Source: Amphimedon queenslandica (lineage: Eukaryota > Porifera > Demospongiae > Haplosclerida > Niphatidae). Taken from it: a stretch of 64,000 nt of DNA. The stretch is from contig NW_003546633.1 in NCBI RefSeq assembly GCF_000090795.2, positions 1 through 64,000 on the forward strand, written 5' to 3'. Below, one piece after another: positions 57,801 through 64,000 of the stretch; within the stretch, counting starts at the first letter, position 1; each line of letters starts with the position of its first letter. The notes below the pieces were generated by a model. That model was not told the DNA's origin. It worked only from the letters and a program-made list of their open reading frames with translations, and made no database searches. Both the position numbers and the translations under genes were made by a program.

Positions 57801-60066
57801 CGTGAAGGGTTACAAGTGTAATTTGAGCATAACAGATAACAATGGTTGGAGTATTATTCATTTTTCAGCATTCAATGGGCATACTCATTTTATCAAGCAC
57901 ATCATCAATCAGTATCCTCAACTCATCACTTTCCTACAAACAACAGATAGTATGAGTACACTAATATTACATTTAGCCTGTCAGAGTGGTAATGTCCAAT
58001 TAGTGACTTATCTAGCAGATGACATGAAATGTGATGTGACTGCTATTGATACAAATGGTAGTAGTTGTGTCATGTTTGCCTGTTTTTCAGGCAATCTTAA
58101 TCTGATAGCATTACTGATACATAAATATAAGCTTGAGCCTATCAATATTAATGACACTGGTTTTTCAGTATTACATGCAGCAGCACAGACTGGTCATACT
58201 CATATACTGGAATGGTACAGTCAGAAGTATAGTATGGATATTACTAATCACACCAACAATAACAAGTACACACTAGCTCATTTATCTGCTTACGAAGGTA
58301 AGCTACATTGTCTACAGGAACTGATCAACAAGTATCAGTGTGATGTTAATGCCACTACTACTGATACTGGTAGTACAGTTCTTCATAGAGCATGTGAAGG
58401 AGGTCATGTTCCTGTTGTACTTTGCCTTACTAGTCTTCCTCAGTGTAATGTAACAGCTAAGACTTCTGATGGATCCACAGTTCTTCACATTACCTGTGGG
58501 TACAGTGGGTCCCTTCCTATACTAAAACACCTGATAGAAAATCTTCATTTAGATTTGCTTGCAGTGAATAATATTGATATGGCTCCTATTCACACAGCAT
58601 GCAGCTTTGGAAAATTAAACTTGGTCCAGTTTATTTTAGAGCACACACCAGCGTTACTTGAACTACCTGTCAGAGGACGTGGCCATACTCCATTTCTTGT
58701 CTCTGTGTTCTTCAATCAGACAGAAGTTATTGAATATCTTATTAGTAAGAAGTGTAATCTAACAGCTACTGATAATCAAGGTTCAGGAGCACTTCACATA
58801 GCAACGGAGTGGGGTCACTTGAATGTCTTGAAGTATCTCATTGATAATAGCTACTGTAATCCTAATGTAACTGATCATCGAGACTGTTCACCACTTCATA
58901 TAGCTATACTAGCTAATCAACTTGATGCATTAGAATATTTACTGAGCAAAAGTATACCCTCAATGAGTGTTGTCTGGCTACATGAGATAAAGTGTTTATT
59001 AGACAGTCCTCATGACATATACAACAATCCACATAATGCTGTACTTATTAATGTACAAGATAAAGATGGTAATACACCATTGCATCTTGCTTGTAGGAAA
59101 GGACAACAGAAGATGGTGTCACTATTAATAAAGGCCAATCTATTTCACAATCTTTTAATCACAAACAAGAAAGGACAGACACCATTGCACTTAGCAGCTG
59201 CCTATACTGCTGAAACTTTTTTCTCAGTCACTGGTAGTTCTACTCATCATGATCTCCTTACAGCTACTGATAATGAAGGATCCACTGTATTTCATACAGC
59301 TTGCAGTAATGGCCATATTGATGTGTTTCGTTATTTATCCAGTATTTATCCTCAAGGTGTTAATATAATGGATAATAGAAGACGTGGTTTACTTCATGCA
59401 GCATGTGAGGGAGGAGATATTGGAATAGTAAGAACACTAATTGAGACACATGGACTGGATCCTTTAGCAGAAGATGAAGATGGCATCACCTGCTTACACT
59501 TACTAGCAGAGAGAAAGAGAGTTTATATATACCAGTATTTGGAACCAAACATTGTCTCTAATCCAGTACCTAAGGACAAGTCTGGTCGTACTCCTCTTCA
59601 TTATGCTTCTCGTTCTGATAATATTCGTATGGTACGTTATCTCATAGAGACCTTCCCCTGTACTCCTGATGATCCTGATAATAATGGATACACTTCAGTT
59701 CATGGAGCATGTGAAGCTGGTAGTATGGAGTTAGTACAATACTTTCTAACTGATCTCAAATGTAATGCACTAGCTGAAACTGATCAACAAAAAACTCTAC
59801 TTTATTTTGCCAGTATAAGTTGTAATTTAGAGCTTTGTTGGTTTTTAGTTAATGCATTCAGTTTAAAACCTCGCCCACATGATATTGAAATAGCTCAATC
59901 AGTTATTCCTGATTCATCAGTTGTTAAATATCTTCAAAAGATTAATGAGGATATGATATTTGGTATGATGGAGGAACAAAAAAAATTAAGGGAAACTTAC
60001 CATGAGAAACTTGAACAACAACAACAACAACAGACTGGCACACAAAAGAAAGATATCATATCTTAA
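48803..60066 (+). CDS. Death domain-ankyrin repeat protein, paralog 3 (inverted; LTR element in intron; stop in exon 3)
   Basis: Plus-strand paralog with the same six-exon plan: 48803-48869, 48911-49231, 49804-49875, 55283-56004, 56050-56092 and 56153-60066 (1713 codons by coordinates). Exon 2 is the Death domain, exon 4 the conserved unnamed region, and exon 6 about 1300 residues of ankyrin repeats ending in a Gln-rich tail. Exon 3 has an in-frame TAA at 49848-49850 where the paralogs read TCA (Ser). Exon 3 is 72 bp with phase 1 on both sides, so skipping it would restore a continuous frame. Intron 3 has grown to 5.4 kb by insertion of a Ty3/gypsy element (50150-54469) inside an older inverted-repeat element. 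The start lies 131 bp from the WASP start on the other strand, suggesting a shared promoter. Exons 4-6 remain fully open, so the copy is either recently damaged or expressed with exon 3 skipped. Confidence 0.78.
50150..50329 (-). repeat. 3' LTR of the gypsy element
   Basis: 180-bp direct repeat of 54290-54469, starting TGTAATG and ending CAGTACA on the plus strand (TGT...ACA ends). Preceded by the target duplication ACTAC. Confidence 0.92.
50344..52977 (-). CDS. Retrotransposon Pol (RT, RNase H, integrase)
   Basis: About 875 open codons after a TAA at 52978-52980. Reverse transcriptase has the KLDANSGFWQIPL and MDDVLVFG catalytic motifs. RNase H has ADASSFGLGAVL. Integrase has an H-x3-H...C-x2-C zinc finger (HTGHQG...CHSC) and a D,D,E core (GMDLFEF, SDNGPQF, NGEAERAV). 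No chromodomain is seen at the C-terminus, which is Thr/Pro-rich. Domain order RT-RH-INT places the element in Ty3/gypsy (Metaviridae), not Ty1/copia. The enzymatic motifs look intact, so this copy could act in trans only if translated past the upstream stops. Confidence 0.9.
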   Translation of the reverse strand, partial: KIRLKEGARPFSLSTPRRIPIPLLKPVKDELDRMARLGVISQIKEPTEWCAGMVPVRKKNGTVRICVDLTHLNQSVQRERHQLPAVEQVLAQLTGAKVFSKLDANSGFWQIPLAPESAILTTFITPFGRYQFHRLPFGITSAPEHFQRRMAELLSGIKGTVSMMDDVLVFGKDQKEHDYNLTEALTRIEKAGLTLNKEKCEFSKTTISFLGQVIDNTGVHPDPRKVSAIKNVPTPQTVGEVRRFLGMVNQLSKFIPNLAERTKSMRELLHKNRQWTWEEPQQEAFDAVKLASLLCTPALALYSSNAKTIVSADASSFGLGAVLLQEQKNGDVEPVAYISRSLSATEERYAQIEKEALAFTWACERFSDFLIGIQFSIQTDHKPLVPLFSTKRLEELPVRVQRFRIRMLRFHFSISHVPGKDLVIADMLSRAPEGTPNEQDLLLEEDTRAFIEYIMESLPASEIRLKEIEKEQKKDPVCAKIAQYCTKGWPDKASLSVSLKQYHSLSSEISIVNGLLMRNSRIIIPSKLRQQVLNQIHTGHQGLTKCRERARLSVWWPCLSQDIQRLIERCHSCRVSQEQRAEPLISSPFPELPWQKVGMDLFEFKKTTYLLIVDYYSRYIEVAKLRHLTAGEVVLQCKSIFARHGIPEEVISDNGPQFTAQSFSDFSCEYQFRHITSSPYHPMSNGEAERAVKTTKFLLKKEGDPYLALLAYRVTPLSNGYSPSQLLMGRTLRSTLPTTRENRKPHLPDCDVLKHIEEEQRRKQKDRFDCRHGVRDLPLLEPGDVVWLSDRHENGTVEEQVGPRSYQVVTLSGSYRRNRRNLVTLQQPNGNGSETVGESTHTENEPAVSETTTTTAPPLRRSTRITFKPLQYDPSAT
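53065..54204 (-). CDS. Retrotransposon Gag-protease region
   Basis: Starts at the ATG at 54204, just inside the 5' LTR and leader. A TGA at 54124-54126 interrupts the frame 26 codons in; from 54072 the frame is open for 335 codons. It has capsid-like helices, then two zinc-knuckle motifs (the second is C-x2-C-x4-H-x4-C, CRGCNKRGHYQRVC), and an aspartic protease with the DTGAEVT active site. A TGA at 53065-53067 ends it, yet pol continues in the same frame. Encodes particle structure and polyprotein processing of the element. Confidence 0.82.
54290..54469 (-). repeat. 5' LTR of the gypsy element
   Basis: 180-bp copy of 50150-50329 with no difference seen by eye; followed by the target duplication ACTAC. 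A TGG-starting primer-binding-like site lies immediately internal to it (about 54272-54289). Confidence 0.92.
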
Positions 60067-60639
60067 ACACTCGATATGTATCACCATTACTGCTGTGACC
60101 GAAACGCATGAAAGGCAACCACGGCAAAACTCTCAGAAGTATATTTCAGAATTTGGATGACACTGAATAGAGCTTTTACAGAACTGATAACAGATTAAAA
60201 GCATGCACTTATATAAACAGTTACTGACTACATAACAGAACATAAACAAAATTAACACGTAGTTACATCATCATTGCATAATCATAAATCATAATAATAA
60301 CGAAGAACTGAAAAACCTAGCAGTAAAGAAGTAATAATAATAGAAATAATAGTCACAAAATAATAATAATAACTATAATAATAAGGTACTAGAGGTACTA
60401 GGAGCAGATTGAGACCAATGTTAATTGAAGATGATGCTCCTATTAACCCTTCTATCCTTAATTTTTAACTTATTTCATATAAATTTAATATTTAAATTTT
60501 AACTTATTATAAATTATTTTGTGACTGCTACTGCTGTTCTTCCATTTGTTCAATAATAATGATGGTATAACTATAATAATTATTATTATACTAATACAAT
60601 GAAAGTAATAATTCTAACAATATAACAATTACATATATT
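60067..60639. other. 3' flank of Death-ANK paralog 3
   Basis: AT-rich with ATA/AAT trinucleotide runs (about 60290-60380). No gene seen. Confidence 0.5.
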
Positions 60640-61445
60640 GCACCACTTTGCCACCCTCACCACTGTGGTACTGGTACCATCATCACCATTACAATGGTTA
60701 CCAATATCATTATACCAATCCTACATATATATCTTATCACCATGAATATTACTATCTTGCCATCATATCAACCTATTATCATCACCTATTCTACCACCTT
60801 GCCACCATCTAACTACCTTACACCACTTTAGTACCATCATCACCATTACACCATATACCCACAATGGTTACCAATATCACCAATCCTATACCAGACCATT
60901 CCCCAGCCTACAGTCATTGGGCTATATTGTATCACCATTGTACTATTACACCATACACCAATGGCTATCAATATCACCTATACAATACTTGTGTAATATC
61001 TTAACTTGATTCACCATTAATCTTAGCACCTTTATACTAAGGCTACATTTACACAGCAACGCAAAACGCATCGTTTTTAAAGTATCCACTTTGAACACCG
61101 TTTTCGTTTTCATAGAATTCTATCAAGATTGTATCACGTTTTCATTCGTTTCTGTGTAAACGGAAGCATAAAACAGGCAAAAAACTATACGGATCACATC
61201 GTTTTCGTTGCTGTGTAAACATGGCCTACGTTTGACATTTAACCACCATTGTCATCTTATCATTACCATGTACACCAAATACCTAGTACCATCTTATTAC
61301 TAACGTACCCATGGCCACCTTCCTCAATTACATCGTACCACCTTATTACCATCGTACCATTGTCCTACCTTGTGTCATTATACATGTACCATGAACCATT
61401 GTATTGCTATGATACCATTACACCTTATAATAGCCATGAATCCAA
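60640..61445 (-). repeat. GGTAATGGTG-type minisatellite 3' of Death-ANK paralog 3 (inverted)
   Basis: Reverse-complement version (CACCATTACACCATATACCC units) following the gene on its own 3' side, interrupted by the MITE at 61041-61226. Confidence 0.7.
61041..61226. mobile_element. MITE with GGC..TTTACACAGCAACG ends
   Basis: Left GGCTACATTTACACAGCAAC and right GTTGCTGTGTAAACATGGCC are inverted ends, 186 bp, rich in CGTTTTCGTTT. Inserted between TACTAA and GTTTGAC; the paralogous sequences near 2325 and 11195 read straight across, so they act as empty sites. A 3-bp TAA/TAC flank would fit a PIF/Harbinger-type element. Confidence 0.65.
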
Positions 61446-61956
61446 TGGTCTTGTACTCATACACTTTTATCACTATTAATATTTTTTTAGCATTAGTAAT
61501 TGTTTGTCTAACCGATGTTTTTAATAATAATAATTTTTATTTATTAATAATATTATTTTTAAAAATTATTTTTATATTTTAATAATTTTTATATATACTT
61601 TTATTATACAAGTTAAATATCCATGCGTCTTCTTTAGTTCTCCAGGTACACCATCAGACAGTGTCAATTGTTTAGCTAGAGTTTGTCCATTTAATTCTAT
61701 AGTAACACAATACAATAAATAAATTATTAATTAATACATAAACATATGGTACCTTTGTTCATCCATTGATCTTTATTATAATTATTAATTTCACCATTAG
61801 AAAATGGCATGACTTTAACCAGATCAAACTATTTATACTCTATAATATTAAAGCTGGGCTCATTGCAATGTTAGCTGCCCATGCAAAATCCATGATTCAG
61901 GATGCATTAGGTCAAATCAGGACTGACATCATTTATGATTTACTCACAAACTAGAA
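61446..61956. other. Junction region with short coding-like pieces
   Basis: On the minus strand, about 61609-61703 follows a CTATAG acceptor and encodes ELNGQTLAKQLTLSDGVPGE in an open frame; on the plus strand, about 61815-61954 encodes IAMLAAHAKSMIQDALGQIR then stops. Neither is recognised. The WASP duplication begins immediately to the right, at about 61956. Confidence 0.3.
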
Positions 61957-62368
61957 AGGTAATAATAGGAGAAGAATTTATGGAAGAAAAGAAGTAAAGA
62001 TACATGTAAATTACTGATGTACATACATACAATAAAGTACATACATGTATATGGTACATATAGAAATGGGTAAAAAGAAGGTGTACAAATGTACACGTAA
62101 ATGTAGAAAAGAAAGGAAAGAAGTGCATGTACATATTGTGTACAATAAAGTTTTTTGTAACTGTCAGGTGTAATATGCATCTGTAAATGCCACACATTAT
62201 CCAACCAATGTACAACAAGAACACACATATACATGTACGCACACATATACATGTACGTACACAAGTAATGGCTAAGAGTATTGTACAACATAAATGTACA
62301 TGTTAATCTACACGTAAAATGTATATGAAAATATGCATAACTGTATGATGAATGCATGTTTATCTTAC

Positions 62369-63890
62369 ATTGAAAGCACCAGTTTGTGGATCCCAACCAA
62401 CATGAGCCAAATGCCTATTGAAATAAAACAAGTATAACAATCAGTGAATGATGGGGTGTGCGTCATTTGATACATGGGCACAGCCTTCAGTACATGTATG
62501 TACATGTACACAATATAATTGAGCAAGTGATTGAGTGACAATAAAAAACAAAATAATATCAACAGTACACATACAAGTACATGTAACTTCTTCCTTCACT
62601 TCTTTAATTTACATGTACTGTACATGTACATGTACATGTACATGTACATTTCCCTCCTTTCATGTTTTTACCTGAATTCAGTTGGTAATCCAATGCCTGC
62701 TTTAGTCAATTTCTTTCCTCCTTTTGGTTTGTTTAGTTTCCCTTTATCAGAGCCATCAACCCCAAGACTGTATGGATCCTTATTAGCCACAGGACCAGGG
62801 GCAACAGTGTTGACTGGTTTCTTAGGCTCAGAAGGAGGCTTCCTCTTCATGGCTAGAAGAATAGAAAAGTCACAAATGACATAAATAACAAGGAAGAATA
62901 AGTAAGATACGGAAAGAGACAGAAGGAAAGGAGTACAGGTCTATGCTTAAGGTCTAAAGAGCTTACTTGCTCTTCGTGCATAAGTGATTTTGCTTTCAAC
63001 AGCAGCACAGAACTTCTCAGCTTCTTCTTCACTGGCAAAGTTGAGACCAACCATGAAATCCTGAGAAAAGAAGAGGGATCAAGTACAATAATTGGAACAT
63101 GAGAAAGAGAATAATTAATGAATGTATACAGTACATGTATAACAGAGACAACTCACATGTCCAGGGAATGAGTGAAAGTAAGGACGATCTTTTGAATAGC
63201 AAAACTCATCATACAGCTCTTGCTCAAAAGCCACAGAACGGTTCTACACAAACACGTATAAATAAAAATCAATATCACACACACACACACACACACGTAC
63301 ATGTACGATAAAAATAATACCACCTGTAGGCTGTAACATTATACAATATACATGTACACAAAAGGGTATCACAATACACACTGAACTTTAAATACATGTA
63401 TGCATACACTGTACATGTACATTAATATACATGTAATTGATATTATACACGTACCTTTAGATCAATGAGCCGGATGAAATAAGATTTTTGAATATTATCT
63501 TTCACAAAGCAAACAACACCTGTACTAATCTTCTGCCACTTGTTTGGATTTGGATGAGCATGATACATCTGAACCACAGCAGTAGCTCTGGTCTGAGAGG
63601 GGGAGGGGAGAATAAAAAAAGAAGAATAATACAAAAAATGTAAAAGAACAAGAAATGAGAATAGGAAAGGCAATAAAGATCAAGTGAAGGAAAATTCAAA
63701 AGGAAAAAAGAAAGGCAAGTATAAAAGGAAACAACAGGCTCAGAAGAAGAAGAGAGAGCTTTAAAGAAGACTGAGGAATGATACAGTCACTTACCACTCT
63801 CCTTGCCCCAAGAATAGTAAAAATGGTTTGGTTCTCCTCATTACTTAGAAGACTTGAGGGCTCGTTCTGTGCAGGAGCATTGGAAGACAT
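62369..63890 (-). CDS. Partial WASP duplicate (exons 1-6 only)
   Basis: Minus-strand copy of the first six WASP exons: 63795-63890, 63455-63592, 63157-63243, 62967-63060, 62672-62852 and 62369-62414, each the same length as its counterpart in the gene at 44399-48671 and all open. It covers WH1, the basic stretch and the CRIB core ([14 protein letters not shown]). Homology continues through intron 6 and stops at about 61956, before the exon for the autoinhibitory helix, poly-proline, WH2 and acidic tail, so no actin-nucleating part exists here. If expressed it would be a WH1-CRIB fragment, potentially a competitor of WASP; this is inference. Amino-acid changes such as [11 protein letters not shown] against MSTNAASQNEP show some divergence without stops. 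Confidence 0.8.
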
Positions 63891-64000
63891 AATGGCCAAG
63901 AGAGGCTCGAAGAGAGGATGAAGAAAGAGAGAGAGAGAGACCGCAAAACAGTAACACTGTCACTGACAGCACAGTGAGAGATAATGATCAAGCTTATGGG

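Noticed and set aside
1-64000. tRNA and rRNA genes
   Set aside because: No cloverleaf with A/B boxes and no rRNA core motifs were found on reading, though a covariance search could not be run.

Overview
This is eukaryotic, animal-type DNA. It has spliced genes with very short GT-AG introns (about 40-100 bp) as well as longer repeat-filled ones, an AT-rich background, many palindromic MITE-like repeats, and animal gene families: WASP, MIS12, UBE2Q, HSPA12, and Death-domain plus ankyrin proteins. Gene density, tiny introns and CATGTA-rich introns suggest a sponge, with a demosponge such as Amphimedon the best guess. That assignment is inference.

Layout. (1) 1-18.2 kb is a head-to-tail tandem duplication of a unit of about 9 kb. 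Each unit holds a minus-strand six-exon gene encoding Death domain, a conserved unnamed region and roughly 35 ankyrin repeats (2506-8907 and 11654-17682), followed on its 3' side by a GT-rich minisatellite and a plus-strand relic exon of mitochondrial Lon protease (LONP1). Further Lon relic exons for the AAA+ and protease domains lie at 18.4-20.7 kb, so the Death-ANK genes sit inside what looks like a dismembered Lon gene. (2) 20.7-27.6 kb is relic-rich, with one intronless orphan gene at 23.6-24.7 kb and a fold-back fragment of the Death-ANK gene at 25.6-25.8 kb. (3) 27.6-34.2 kb carries two tandem HSPA12-type Hsp70-like genes; the first has an in-frame stop. (4) 35.5-48.7 kb is a conventional gene block: MIS12 (minus) head-to-head with UBE2Q (plus), which is tail-to-tail with WASP (minus). 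(5) 48.8-60.1 kb is a third Death-ANK gene on the plus strand, head-to-head with WASP. A 4.3-kb Ty3/gypsy element with apparently identical LTRs sits in its third intron. (6) 62.4-63.9 kb is a second copy of the first six WASP exons, so WASP sequence flanks the third Death-ANK gene as direct repeats. By homology another Death-ANK gene should begin just past the window end.

Functional reading. Death domain plus long ankyrin arrays, and HSPA12-type proteins, are families that expand in invertebrate stress and innate-immune gene sets, so the tandem, fast-decaying Death-ANK array is the most interesting system here. Only the middle Death-ANK gene is fully open (1674 codons over six exons). The first has a +1 frameshift in a homopolymer, and the third has a TAA stop in an exon that could be skipped without changing frame. 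MIS12 (kinetochore), UBE2Q (ubiquitin E2) and WASP (actin nucleation) look like intact housekeeping genes unrelated to the array except by proximity.
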